DNA of 64,000 bases from a virus, in IMG/VR virus record IMGVR_UViG_3300048927_000250, positions 124,001 through 188,000 of that record; one strand, given 5' to 3'. The notes under the pieces are model-generated. The model saw nothing but the letters and a program-made list of their open reading frames with translations. It ran no database searches and was not told where the DNA came from. Position 1 is the first letter of the stretch, and every line of letters starts with the position of its first letter. Position numbers and translations under genes: made by a program. Shown here in pieces: positions 27,218 to 35,744 of this stretch.

Positions 27218-27859
27218 ATGCTTGAATCTAACTTGTTCGGCGGGAAACACAAAAAAGTATTGTTGGACATCAACTTTGCTGATGCGGCCGTGGGCAGTAA
27301 AGTTATCACCGACTCTGGTCCCCTGGGGATACCGCTCACGCGTGCTGTCGTTGCAGGTGGTGCGAATGGAGACGGCGTAGTCAACGACCCCACGTATGGG
27401 AAGTGCTACTACTTCGATGGGTACGCGTATTTTCAGAACCTGTCACCGGTGTTGAATTTGGCGGACAGTAACTACGAGTTGACAATAGAGTTAGCGTTGG
27501 TGGGTAGTGGATTCATGTGCACGTTCGCTACGGGTGACTACCCGGCTGCCAACAACATCAAGAAAGGACTGGAGTTACTGCACAACCAACTCAGTCAGCC
27601 TATTCAGGTCTTCCAGACCACGGACGCGGGAGCGTTTCAACGCACTTACGGTTATGGTAGTGCCAATAACCAAATGTTGAAGCTCACGGTAAAAGAGGAC
27701 AGTACGAACATTACCGTCTCCAACAATCAAAACAGTAACCAGGCTGTTGCTGCCAGATTCCGGACTGGGGGTGATTCGTACCTGATGTTGGGGACGTCTC
27801 ACGGACTGGCTAACCGTTTCACGGGATACTTGAAGTCTCTACGGGTTGTCAAACTGTAA
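27218..27859 (+). CDS. Lectin-like beta-sandwich protein, second of a tandem pair
   Basis: A 213-residue protein starting MLESNLFGGKHKK with a GGGGAG ribosome-binding site, 11 bases after its paralogue. The shared core DPTYGKCY(R/Y)F-G and the C-terminal FTGYLKSLRVVKL are conserved. The middle differs considerably, as expected for a surface-exposed binding protein after duplication. Function as a decoration, adhesin or fibre-tip protein is inferred. Confidence 0.65.
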   Translation: MLESNLFGGKHKKVLLDINFADAAVGSKVITDSGPLGIPLTRAVVAGGANGDGVVNDPTYGKCYYFDGYAYFQNLSPVLNLADSNYELTIELALVGSGFMCTFATGDYPAANNIKKGLELLHNQLSQPIQVFQTTDAGAFQRTYGYGSANNQMLKLTVKEDSTNITVSNNQNSNQAVAARFRTGGDSYLMLGTSHGLANRFTGYLKSLRVVKL

Positions 27860-27875
27860 CGAAACAAAAAAAAAG

Positions 27876-27899
27876 AAAGAGGGGCGAAAGCCCCTCTTT
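27876..27899. terminator. Bidirectional terminator between lectin-like and macro-domain genes
   Basis: The stem AAAGAGGGGC / GCCCCTCTTT with a GAAA tetraloop is flanked by an A tract and T tract, so it can act on both strands. It overlaps the stop codon of the minus-strand macro-domain gene. Confidence 0.85.
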
Positions 27900-28363
27900 T
27901 ATTCTCCATCCACCTCGTAAGGGTGGTGGACATCAATCTCTAAGTCAGTGGGGCCTAGAATGCGCTGTATCATCGGATAAACCTCCCAATGTTTCAGCCA
28001 CCCATTTCCACACCCGGGCATCGTCATCGCGATATCGAAGAGCCCACGCTGGTCATACGTGTCTCTGAGCTTAATCAGTCCCTGTTCAACCCACTCCATC
28101 TTAGACGGGGCTTTCCAGTCTACTTTAGTGGGGAACAACAGGATGATTTTTCCGTCGGGCATCCGCTCGCTGTACAACATGCCAATCTTGAACATCCCGG
28201 CGCGGCACCACTTACGGTACTTTTCGTAGAGGGCAGGATAGTTATCACGGCAATCCTTCGCAATCCCCGCACCCATCGCCCCAACGCAGTTCACCGTTAT
28301 CATGATGCACTCTTTATCAGTGTCCCAGATGTTCTGGTTCTTGAGCTTCCTGATGATTGCCAC
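27899..28363 (-). CDS. Macro-domain protein (ADP-ribose binding/hydrolysis)
   Basis: A 154-residue protein with a GTG start at 28363 and AAGGAG ten bases upstream. It shows macro-domain hallmarks: strand plus loop VNCVGAMGAGIAKDC near the N-terminus (the ADP-ribose loop), a catalytic-type region after it, and PGCGNGWLKHWEV as the second phosphate-binding loop. The form resembles the small TARG1/DarG/Poa1p class more than MacroD. Such enzymes remove ADP-ribose from proteins or DNA or dephosphorylate ADP-ribose-1''-phosphate. In a phage it could counter host ADP-ribosylation defences such as DarT, or recycle NAD products. Activity is inferred from the fold. Confidence 0.85.
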   Translation of the reverse strand: MAIIRKLKNQNIWDTDKECIMITVNCVGAMGAGIAKDCRDNYPALYEKYRKWCRAGMFKIGMLYSERMPDGKIILLFPTKVDWKAPSKMEWVEQGLIKLRDTYDQRGLFDIAMTMPGCGNGWLKHWEVYPMIQRILGPTDLEIDVHHPYEVDGE

Positions 28364-28688
28364 TTTCTGATTTCTCCTTTATTTTTTCTACTAATCGCGT
28401 AATGGCATCGCCGCATTGGAAGATGACGTTGGTAAGATGACTGTGGTGCCCCAGTTTGTGGTGAATGGCTGTAACAAAATAGGGAAATTGTTCTTCGGTC
28501 GGGAACCAGCCGACGAACTGGTTCCACCCGATTCGAGCGACGTTGTCCTGGAGTAAATGTACTGCCACCATTGACTCAACGAGGTACCCCACTGTAATGA
28601 AATTGGAACCGGGTGAGACCTCATTCACTGAGACGAGATGTAACCCTTTCTCCTGACATTGGTAGTTATCAAAAACTTTAGGTTCCAT
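28317..28688 (-). CDS. Hypothetical protein overlapping the macro-domain gene (123 aa)
   Basis: A 123-residue protein starting MEPKVFDNYQCQEKG with a TAGGAG ribosome-binding site. Its last 47 bases overlap the start of the macro-domain gene in another frame, which implies tight co-expression. It is soluble with a Glu/Lys/Ser-rich polar tail. No motif recognised. Confidence 0.6.
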   Translation of the reverse strand: MEPKVFDNYQCQEKGLHLVSVNEVSPGSNFITVGYLVESMVAVHLLQDNVARIGWNQFVGWFPTEEQFPYFVTAIHHKLGHHSHLTNVIFQCGDAITRLVEKIKEKSESGNHQEAQEPEHLGH

Positions 28689-28714
28689 GAGCTGTCTCCT
28701 ACGAAAGAAAAAAT

Positions 28715-28739
28715 AAGTAGGGGCAAAACGCCCCTACTT
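28715..28739 (-). terminator. Intrinsic terminator before the 123-aa gene
   Basis: The stem AAGTAGGGGC / GCCCCTACTT with an AAAAC loop is followed on the minus strand by TTATTTTTTC. It ends the transcript of the 28850-29368 gene and of the possible 25-residue frame. Confidence 0.8.
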
Positions 28740-28743
28740 TCGG

Positions 28744-28821
28744 TTAAATTTCCCACCACGTATCGTTGGCTTTCGTGATGGTATCGGACCCCGACAAATG
28801 TGCTTTGTAATCTCTACGCAT
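28744..28821 (-). CDS. Possible 25-aa small open reading frame
   Basis: The frame MRRDYKAHLSGSDTITKA... of 25 codons plus stop fills the space between the 172-residue gene and a terminator. There is only a poor ribosome-binding site. It may be a real small protein, or simply a 3' untranslated region. Confidence 0.3.
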   Translation of the reverse strand: MRRDYKAHLSGSDTITKANDTWWEI

Positions 28822-28849
28822 ACAGAGTGGAGTCCAAGTAAAAAATAAC

Positions 28850-29368
28850 TCAAGGGCGGCGGGTGATGTTGAGCATGATGAAATAAATCAGGAGTGCCAT
28901 GATTTTACGGTTCACCTCAGCAGCCACACGCAGCTCTTTGTTCGCCTCCCGAATCCGGTCGTTGACATCTTTAAAGCATTTGTCGACGTAGAAGAAATCG
29001 GGCTGGTAGAGATACTGGAACTTCTCACACAGGACCAGGTCACCTTGGCGGGTTGCCAACACGACTTTGCGTTCTTCCAGGTTACAGCGGATAGCGAGCC
29101 AGGGGGCGTGGGTAGTCAGGTAACTGACCGCTGCAAAATCAAAGGTGCAACGTGTATCCGTATCCCCGGTATCGCGATAGACCAGTTTCAGTATCTGGTG
29201 AGCAATCTGACCACGACGGTTGGTGTCGTAAGTGTTAGCCAGGTCGTTCACCAGACAAGTTAATTGATAGCCCCGCTTACGGAAACGGAGATGACAGAAC
29301 AGTGCGTACAGTGGGTAGAGCAGAATCCCAAAGAACCGCCAGATGAAGTAGTTAGTGTTCGCAGACAA
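28850..29368 (-). CDS. Small membrane protein (172 aa)
   Basis: A 172-residue protein. The start is probably TTG at 29368, eight bases after AAGGAG. A hydrophobic segment at about 8-26 (IWRFFGILLYPLYALF) and another close to the C-terminus (MALLIYFIMLNI) bracket a soluble middle domain with a helix rich in charged residues. This suggests two membrane helices with the domain on one side. Function unknown. Confidence 0.65.
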   Translation of the reverse strand: MSANTNYFIWRFFGILLYPLYALFCHLRFRKRGYQLTCLVNDLANTYDTNRRGQIAHQILKLVYRDTGDTDTRCTFDFAAVSYLTTHAPWLAIRCNLEERKVVLATRQGDLVLCEKFQYLYQPDFFYVDKCFKDVNDRIREANKELRVAAEVNRKIMALLIYFIMLNITRRP

Positions 29369-29402
29369 AAGAAAAACTCCTTATCCCGTGGAGGGAATAG
29401 AA

Positions 29403-29428
29403 GCCACCAGAGGTTTCCCCCTGGTGGC
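29403..29428 (-). terminator. Hairpin after the helicase gene
   Basis: The stem GCCACCAG / CTGGTGGC with a ten-base loop follows the helicase stop codon. The downstream minus-strand sequence is not strongly T-rich, so it may be a weak terminator. Confidence 0.55.
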
Positions 29429-29432
29429 CACG

Positions 29433-30953
29433 CTAGATTAAACGTCCCAGCCGCGCCTGACGCGTTCGCTTGATGCGACTTTTAAACAACGTCTGCCGTC
29501 GTTTACCGTACGTGACCTGTTTGGGAATATCCTCACAGATGTACGCATGGTACTCGACTTGAACGTTGGGTCGCTTCGGCAGCTCACGTAGACGACCGAG
29601 GCACTGTACGTTTTGGTTCGGGGAGTCTGACGACACGGTGTTGTGCACCTGCGTCAGGTCTGGGATATCAACCGCTGTACCGGCCTTGATGACCGTTGAG
29701 AAGATGATGTCCGATTCTTCCAGGACCGTATAGTCGTCACCGGCATTAAACGAGTTAATGATTAAGTCCGGTAGCTTTCTACGGAAGTACTCCAGAAGGT
29801 GTTGGCCCATTTCGACCAGCCCGGTGAAGATAAGCAACTTGGTCCCTTCTTCCTTCTCCAGTACCCACTTGTCCAGTGCGTAGTTGTAGACGGCGTCCAG
29901 ATACCGTTGCATCATCTCCGGGTGACGCATGATAACCTTCTCGTACTCGTTGTGCGAGTACACCGACTGTTTGTTGAAGTTCTCAAACAGTCGAGGGTCT
30001 TTCACGTTGTAGAACACTTCCACCATGTCTGCGTAAACGCGCAGTTCCGCGGCTTCCTTACGGATGCGGTGCGGGAGCATGGTTTCGTACACGCGCTTGA
30101 TGAACTCGTCACGTGGGAACAATGTACCAGTCAGGTACACGGTCATTGGCATGTGAGTGTACAAGTCAGCGATGTAGTTCGCGTGATACTCCTGGTGGGT
30201 TTCATCGGTACCGCGTAACCCAATCCCCAGAAACTCGTAGAGCTCCCAAGGTGGGACATCTTCCGCTCCGGTTCCGGCATCTGCGCCAGACTCGTAGTTG
30301 TTGATGTAGGTACGAATCGCCCCGTTAGAGATAAAGATGGCTTTGACGCCGTCTAACCCCTTCTTCTTTTTCTCCCGAATCAATTGGTACAACCGTGCCG
30401 CACCACAGCAGCTGCGAATCTCGTCGGGCGTAAGTGAGAGGTGTTTATGAAACGCCTCCAACCATCGCCCTTCGTAACCGCCTTTGGTCTGCACGGCAAA
30501 GCGCTGACCGAAACGAGCGGCGATAAAGAGAAACATCAGTGTCTTACCGCCGCCTGGCTGAGTGGTGATACAGGTTTGTCGGTCCCCACGAAACGCGAAG
30601 TCAATAACGGGCACCTGGTTATCCCAGGGCACCCATTCCCCCATGTCCAGTTCCACGCGGGCTCCGGCTACCGGTTCATGGTAGCGAAAGTCCAACGAGG
30701 TGTCCTGAATCCCGTGCTTCTTGAGATGGTCGTGAAACAACTCCCATTCGTTACGGTGGAGGTGGTACCGCCCGTGCTTTGGCGACTTAGCCGCGTACAC
30801 ACAGTGCGGTTCCATGTAGAACTTACCGCGTTTCTTCGTCAGCTTCTTTTCAATCAACCCCGTGAGCCATTCGCGCAATGCCACACGCATCCTGGGACCC
30901 ACGGGATTAACCGTATAGAAGTGGCTGTAGAACTCCAGTACGCCCTCAACCAT
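29433..30953 (-). CDS. Superfamily 2 DNA/RNA helicase
   Basis: A 506-residue ATPase with an N-terminal accessory region followed by helicase domains. Motif I is TQPGGGKT, motif II D-E-T-H, motif III TGT, then a C-terminal RecA-like domain with LLIFTGLVEMGQ (motif IV), IIFSTVIKAGTAVDIP (V) and QCLGRLRE (VI). The pattern matches UvsW-type and phiKZ gp75-type SF2 helicases. The likely role is remodelling of branched DNA or replication restart, or a transcription-coupled function, since the gene follows the RNAP beta' gene after nine bases in one operon. The C-terminus is very basic. Confidence 0.9.
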   Translation of the reverse strand: MVEGVLEFYSHFYTVNPVGPRMRVALREWLTGLIEKKLTKKRGKFYMEPHCVYAAKSPKHGRYHLHRNEWELFHDHLKKHGIQDTSLDFRYHEPVAGARVELDMGEWVPWDNQVPVIDFAFRGDRQTCITTQPGGGKTLMFLFIAARFGQRFAVQTKGGYEGRWLEAFHKHLSLTPDEIRSCCGAARLYQLIREKKKKGLDGVKAIFISNGAIRTYINNYESGADAGTGAEDVPPWELYEFLGIGLRGTDETHQEYHANYIADLYTHMPMTVYLTGTLFPRDEFIKRVYETMLPHRIRKEAAELRVYADMVEVFYNVKDPRLFENFNKQSVYSHNEYEKVIMRHPEMMQRYLDAVYNYALDKWVLEKEEGTKLLIFTGLVEMGQHLLEYFRRKLPDLIINSFNAGDDYTVLEESDIIFSTVIKAGTAVDIPDLTQVHNTVSSDSPNQNVQCLGRLRELPKRPNVQVEYHAYICEDIPKQVTYGKRRQTLFKSRIKRTRQARLGRLI

Positions 30954-30962
30954 TTAGTCTCC

Positions 30963-32951
30963 CTAGACCACTTTCACCCCTTTCGTCTGCCAGTACTGAT
31001 TCCACTTCTTGATGTTCAAGAACAGTGGGTCAAATGAATGGTTAGGACGAATGCGGTGAATGTAAGATTTCGGGTCAGCTATCATCTCGAACTGTCGTTC
31101 GTACGCCGCTTTCGCAGACAAACTACGACCGCTCATGATGCGGGTTTGTGGTGCAAAGTGAATCCCGGTCCCGAGCTTCGGCAGACGGAAGTCGCCGTTT
31201 TTCGGGTCACGACCCATCATGCAGTACAACACCAGTTCCACAATACCCAAGTTGACCGAGAACTTACGGTTGGTCATGTCACACACCAGTCGAATTGCAC
31301 CGGCCAAGTTCACGGGGTCGGTCAGGTCACGGCGGAGTAACTCTTTACCGATGTCCGACGACATGAAGATGACCGATTTCAACTCTTCCATTTGCTCCAG
31401 GGTTGAACCACGGCGTTCCGGGAAGCGCAGGATGATTTCTGCGTTGTCCCAGTTCATCAGGTCAACCTCAATATATTTGCCGACGGTTTGGAAACCAAAG
31501 TCGCGCATATATTGGAGGAACTCTTTGGTCAGGAATGGGCGGTAGGAGCCACGGCTGACAGGGACGATGTCCATTTTCTGGTTCTTATCCCCGTTATCAA
31601 TAACGAGAACAATTTCCTTAATCGTGGAGATACGGGACAAGTCACCGTCTTTCAGTTCGTTAAAGATGGAGATATCTGCCAGACGGAAGATGTCACTCAC
31701 ATCGAAACGGACTTTAACGTGCTTGCCCCAAAGGTCCCTGGAAAGCGTTATCTCCTTATCGTCACCGAGGTTGGAGATGTACTTCAGTTCGTGGTCATGA
31801 ATCACGTACGATTCTGACTCCGCAGAGACCAGGTGGTGTTTGGTGGAAATAACGTCCTGTGATACGGCTTCGTTCTGGGTAACCGTCAGGGCGAAACCAG
31901 GGTTGGTGTCGTCCTGTACCCGCGACGCATTCTCACAAAGACAATACTTACACACCACACCGTCTTCTGGATGCTGGCACTTCGACGGTGTACGCATTCG
32001 AATCACGGTACCCACTAAGTGGTTATCGTAACCTTTCCCGCGCACCATCTTCAAATCGCCATCCCGGTCAAAGTAATACTTGCCCGGTAAGACGTGTTCC
32101 AGGTCATCCTTCGTGACTTTCCACGGGATGGTTTCTTTCGACCCACAGTCTTGCTGGTCAACGCCGTGTACGACGTAGGTTATCAGCTGAAGTTCGCGGT
32201 TATAGTACTCAGTACGTTTAACCGGTTCACTCGTGGCTAACTGGGCTTGTGCAGCAGAGCAACGGTCCATTGCGGAGAAGGACAGTCGTTTCAGGTGTTC
32301 CGAGAACCCAACCGGAATCGGGTTAACGAAGATACGCTGGTTAATCTCGCTACGGAAGCCCACCTTGTCGACCACCTGTAACAGCTGACCGGTTTTGGTC
32401 ATCGAGTTACGGTGTGGAATGGCCAGGTTATTGTGGTTCAGGCTCGGGTCATGGGAGAGGATATACACGAACTCTTTATAGCCGTTCGAGATATCGCGTT
32501 TCCCGGTTATCGGCCGTTCACGAATCTCCTTCAATTGTGGATGGCGGTGAATCTCCAGGAAGTCGAGGGCGTCGAGTGTGGTTTGGAACTCTTCGCCATC
32601 GGTTGCAATCGCATTGTGCAGCGCTTGCGTTATCCCGGCGTTGATTTTGTAAACGTTCTGGCGGTCTTCCAGCGGATACTCCGCATAGACCTGTTCAGCA
32701 GCACGTTGGTGCAGCTTGTTCTCCAGACCTTTACTCAACGGTTCACCGTAGACGTGGTTCTTAATGCAGAGCGGTATCGACGGGTACTGACGATGATACT
32801 CCCAGAAATACCAACTGATTAAGGTTTGTGGGAAGTCAGCAATGATTTCCCCGTCGGCAAAGATTAGGGCGATAGGCTCGAGGTCATCGAGCCGTGCCCA
32901 TATTTGTCGCTCACTCCAATGCAGAATATCATCGGCGTAGAAAGTGCGCAT
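30963..32951 (-). CDS. Non-virion RNA polymerase beta' C-terminal part
   Basis: A 662-residue protein with a GAGGAG ribosome-binding site. A zinc-site segment, K-C-Q-H-P-E-D-G-V-V-C-K-Y-C-L-C (about 322-337), followed by TVTQNEAVSQDVISTKHHL, lines up with the second zinc site and the bridge helix/trigger loop of bacterial beta'. It is flanked by the beta C-part upstream and the helicase downstream, the phiKZ gp73-gp74-gp75 order. It should assemble with the beta pieces, the beta' N-part (45552-46961) and an accessory subunit into the RNAP that transcribes later phage genes from inside the nucleus. Confidence 0.85.
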   Translation of the reverse strand: MRTFYADDILHWSERQIWARLDDLEPIALIFADGEIIADFPQTLISWYFWEYHRQYPSIPLCIKNHVYGEPLSKGLENKLHQRAAEQVYAEYPLEDRQNVYKINAGITQALHNAIATDGEEFQTTLDALDFLEIHRHPQLKEIRERPITGKRDISNGYKEFVYILSHDPSLNHNNLAIPHRNSMTKTGQLLQVVDKVGFRSEINQRIFVNPIPVGFSEHLKRLSFSAMDRCSAAQAQLATSEPVKRTEYYNRELQLITYVVHGVDQQDCGSKETIPWKVTKDDLEHVLPGKYYFDRDGDLKMVRGKGYDNHLVGTVIRMRTPSKCQHPEDGVVCKYCLCENASRVQDDTNPGFALTVTQNEAVSQDVISTKHHLVSAESESYVIHDHELKYISNLGDDKEITLSRDLWGKHVKVRFDVSDIFRLADISIFNELKDGDLSRISTIKEIVLVIDNGDKNQKMDIVPVSRGSYRPFLTKEFLQYMRDFGFQTVGKYIEVDLMNWDNAEIILRFPERRGSTLEQMEELKSVIFMSSDIGKELLRRDLTDPVNLAGAIRLVCDMTNRKFSVNLGIVELVLYCMMGRDPKNGDFRLPKLGTGIHFAPQTRIMSGRSLSAKAAYERQFEMIADPKSYIHRIRPNHSFDPLFLNIKKWNQYWQTKGVKVV

Positions 32952-32953
32952 TC

Positions 32954-34474
32954 TTACTCCTCTTCATCGGAATAGTCGTCGTCGCTGTCGTCTTCGGAGT
33001 CGTCGTCTTCACTGGACTCTTCTTCCGTTTCAACCACGCTATCCTCAGGAACGATGTCGTCTTCTTCCTCTTCAGCTTCTTCTTCCGGGTCAATGGGTAC
33101 TGCCACCGGTTGAGCCACATCAGGCGGAATCCCTAAACGGTCCACGTCGAAGTACGCAAACTGAGCGCCTGCGCAATACATCGTGTTGTTCAGGTAACTC
33201 AATGCCAGGGAATTCCCGACCGGAATCTCTTCACGGTCCACAACACGCTCAATGTCAGTTGGGCGGTCTGTGTTCATGATGTTACTGAAGATTTGATACA
33301 AGGCTTTCGGGTTGTTCGGACGGTCTACCTGGTCGGCCATATACTCGCCACCCAGAATACCTGCCTGGTTACGTACCTCGGCCTCACCCATCAGACGGAT
33401 TGCCTGATAACGCCACGGGAGTGCATGGCGGTCTTTCTGCGACATCTTCGCCGGAACCCCATGAACCTGGCGACGCGGTGCATCGACGGCGGACCAGTCG
33501 TGACCCGTTTTCTCCAGGACAATCATGTAGTTAGCACCGATACGAATCTTGCTGCGTGTACGACGGAGGTCACCCTTCTCGTTGTAGAACGTTACCGGAC
33601 CGTAATCTGACGGGAACCGGTCTTCGATGTCACCTACGCCTTCCACCCCGATGTTCTGAGTGTGGGACGGTAAGTAAATGTACATCATGTCTTCAACGAC
33701 CGAGTTCACATGACGCTTCACGCGGCGAATGTCGTTACCCATCCCGTTGAACTCAATCAACTTATCGTAGAACGGTTTGGACAACACTTCGTAGAACGAC
33801 ATCAGCAGTTTGTACGCTTCCCGATAGCCATCGTCAGAACTGTCACGTTTAATCATTTCACGGACGCGTTCTTCCATGCGCATACACTGGAAGTTGTAAT
33901 ACTGCTCGAACACTTTCGGCGGGTTCATACGGTTGATGGAGACAACTGGAGCAGACAACACTTCAGCTACCACGCCGTATTGGTCCATCGGCATTTGTTC
34001 GCGCTTCAGCACTTTACAAATAACCCCTTTGTCACCCCAGCACCCGGTTGCTTTGAACCCGATGGTTGGTACGACGTCGTAGGTGTATTTGATGACGATA
34101 CGGCAGGTGTTCAGCTGCTGGCCGTTGTAGTTAGGGACCAGCTTCAGGCGACCCAGTCCTGGCATCTCACTGGTGGCACCCGCAGAGTCACGAATCAGAC
34201 GCGAGAACTTCTTAGAGAACTTCGGCGTCTTGTTGACCTTACGGTTGTCACGGATGATTTTATCGTAGGCGTCCAGGATACGCTTGTGATACTGACGACG
34301 GGCGTTATCGAAACGCGTTACGTCATCGGTTGGCGTCATCCCTTGTTCTTCCGGCGTCGGCTGCTGTTCCAGCGGGTCGTTTTCCGGTTTCCAGACTTCC
34401 ACGTCAATCACACGAGCATTGCGGGTGTGCGCCTCAATGTAGACGAATTCATCGAAGAAGTAATCGAGTTGCAT
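32954..34474 (-). CDS. RNA polymerase beta C-terminal part, with acidic tail
   Basis: A 506-residue protein if started at the ATG at 34474 (MQLDYFFDEF); a TTG directly after the upstream stop codon (34492) is in frame and is the alternative. KATGCWGDKGVI (about 140-151) corresponds to the conserved G-D-K-x-x-G-R-H-G-N-K-G active-site region of beta. The last 45 or so residues are almost all Asp/Glu/Ser. The preceding gene encodes the preceding part of beta in the same frame, separated only by a TAG codon. It corresponds to the second half of phiKZ gp71-73. No clear ribosome-binding site precedes the ATG. Confidence 0.85.
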   Translation of the reverse strand: MQLDYFFDEFVYIEAHTRNARVIDVEVWKPENDPLEQQPTPEEQGMTPTDDVTRFDNARRQYHKRILDAYDKIIRDNRKVNKTPKFSKKFSRLIRDSAGATSEMPGLGRLKLVPNYNGQQLNTCRIVIKYTYDVVPTIGFKATGCWGDKGVICKVLKREQMPMDQYGVVAEVLSAPVVSINRMNPPKVFEQYYNFQCMRMEERVREMIKRDSSDDGYREAYKLLMSFYEVLSKPFYDKLIEFNGMGNDIRRVKRHVNSVVEDMMYIYLPSHTQNIGVEGVGDIEDRFPSDYGPVTFYNEKGDLRRTRSKIRIGANYMIVLEKTGHDWSAVDAPRRQVHGVPAKMSQKDRHALPWRYQAIRLMGEAEVRNQAGILGGEYMADQVDRPNNPKALYQIFSNIMNTDRPTDIERVVDREEIPVGNSLALSYLNNTMYCAGAQFAYFDVDRLGIPPDVAQPVAVPIDPEEEAEEEEDDIVPEDSVVETEEESSEDDDSEDDSDDDYSDEEE

Positions 34475-34492
34475 AATATATTTAGGTGACAA

Positions 34493-35251
34493 CTACAACC
34501 CACCCAGGATATCGTCGTGCTTACGCATTGCCAACAACAAACCGTCTTGTCGAATCCTGTCACCCGGTTCCGGGATAAGTTTCTGACGGTCTATCGTACC
34601 GTTCACGTTCAACAGGTAGTGGTCTTTCGGTACGTTAATTGCCACGGTACCAAAGCCACGAGATTTTGCTCGTTCGCACCATTCGTCCATGACCACAAAT
34701 CCGTCTTCAGTAGTATACGGATGGGACATGGTGGCAGTTGTCGTCAGGAGACCTGGACGCCAGATGCCGTATTCATCAATTGACGGAGATTGCGCCAGCG
34801 TTGCCCCTGCCTGGAATGCGCCACCACGGTGGGCTTGTTCCAATGCTTTGAGGTTCAGCTTCTGCTCATATCCGAAATTGTTATGATGCGAGACGTATTT
34901 GTCCACGTGCACGATATCGTATTCTTCTTTCTTACGGTTAAACACGACGTACGTGGTGCGTGGGTTTGTTGTGAAAGCGCCAAGACCTTGCCCAACATTG
35001 AACTTTTCGATTTTTTCAATGATGTCCATTGGGTCTTTGATTTTGGTCTTCCAGGTATACTTACCATACTCGCGGCCAACTCCGGTATAAAACCGGTCGC
35101 GGGTACAGCCTTCAATCACCAACGCTTGGGGTAACTGACTACCCCACATTATCAAACGCGAGGCTGACACACCGCCCATCCATGGCAGCAAGTTACACGC
35201 CAGTCCCGTTAGTTCGGTATAGAGTTGATTCTCATTGGCTAGAGTACTCAT
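34493..35251 (-). CDS. RNA polymerase beta middle part
   Basis: A 252-residue protein with AAGGA eight bases before its ATG. SRLIMWGSQLPQAL resembles the beta segment N-R-A-L-M-G-S-N-M-Q-R-Q-A, and PYTTEDGFVVMDEW resembles Y-N-F-E-D-A-I-L-V-S-E. It ends ...DDILGGL at a TAG, and the same frame continues as the beta C-part. A shared promoter-like motif lies 35 bases upstream of the start, so it probably begins the transcript that includes both beta pieces, beta' C and the helicase. Confidence 0.85.
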   Translation of the reverse strand: MSTLANENQLYTELTGLACNLLPWMGGVSASRLIMWGSQLPQALVIEGCTRDRFYTGVGREYGKYTWKTKIKDPMDIIEKIEKFNVGQGLGAFTTNPRTTYVVFNRKKEEYDIVHVDKYVSHHNNFGYEQKLNLKALEQAHRGGAFQAGATLAQSPSIDEYGIWRPGLLTTTATMSHPYTTEDGFVVMDEWCERAKSRGFGTVAINVPKDHYLLNVNGTIDRQKLIPEPGDRIRQDGLLLAMRKHDDILGGL

Positions 35252-35278
35252 TGATAATTCCTTAGTATTGGAACACTG

Positions 35279-35298
35279 TCACTACGGTAATATATACT
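35279..35298 (-). promoter_or_regulatory. Candidate phage promoter upstream of the RNAP beta gene
   Basis: On the minus strand the site reads AGTATATATTACCGTAGTGA, 35 bases before the beta start codon. The 13-base core AGTATATATTACC is identical to the site at 40880-40892. The 17-base block differs at two positions from each of the sites at 40873 and 49131. It resembles the TATATTA-type AT-rich early promoters described for phiKZ. Confidence 0.6.
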
Positions 35299-35342
35299 TT
35301 AATTCCCGTATGGTTAAACACATCCGTTGAACAGGTGGCGTT

Positions 35343-35690
35343 ATGTCCGAAGTTAACACCCTCATGGTAAACCCGGGCTCAGCCTGGTATTACCGCCCAT
35401 CATGGTACGCGACCATTGAAGACCACATGTACCTGTTTCGCGATACCACCAACTCCGAATTAGTAACGGTAGCGGATATTGACCGCCATCGTTACGAAGC
35501 TGATTTCTACGGTTATCTGCGAGACGTACACGAAATCAAACAACCGCAATACTGGTACGTGATTCTGCGAACCAATCACATGACCTCACCGCAAGAATTT
35601 GGGGCGGATAACCAGGCAATCTACTTACCGAAAACGGCAGTGGTTGACCGGGTTATGGAGCTGTTCAAAACCGCAAAAGGAATTGGGTGA
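35343..35690 (+). CDS. Hypothetical protein (115 aa), isolated plus-strand gene
   Basis: A 115-residue protein starting MSEVNTLMVNPGSAWYY with an AGGTGG-type ribosome-binding site. It is divergent from the RNAP beta gene and ends at a bidirectional terminator. The composition (many Tyr, Trp, His, Asp) suggests a small soluble beta-rich protein. No family recognised. Confidence 0.65.
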   Translation: MSEVNTLMVNPGSAWYYRPSWYATIEDHMYLFRDTTNSELVTVADIDRHRYEADFYGYLRDVHEIKQPQYWYVILRTNHMTSPQEFGADNQAIYLPKTAVVDRVMELFKTAKGIG

Positions 35691-35724
35691 ATACTACATC
35701 CCATGTGGTCTCGGCGTAAAAAAG

Positions 35725-35742
35725 GAAGGGCGCAAGCCCTTC
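35725..35742. terminator. Bidirectional terminator between convergent small genes
   Basis: The stem GAAGGGC / GCCCTTC with a GCAA tetraloop is flanked by AAAAAAGG and TTTTATT. It sits between the stops at 35690 (+) and 35745 (-). Confidence 0.85.
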
Positions 35743-35744
35743 TT

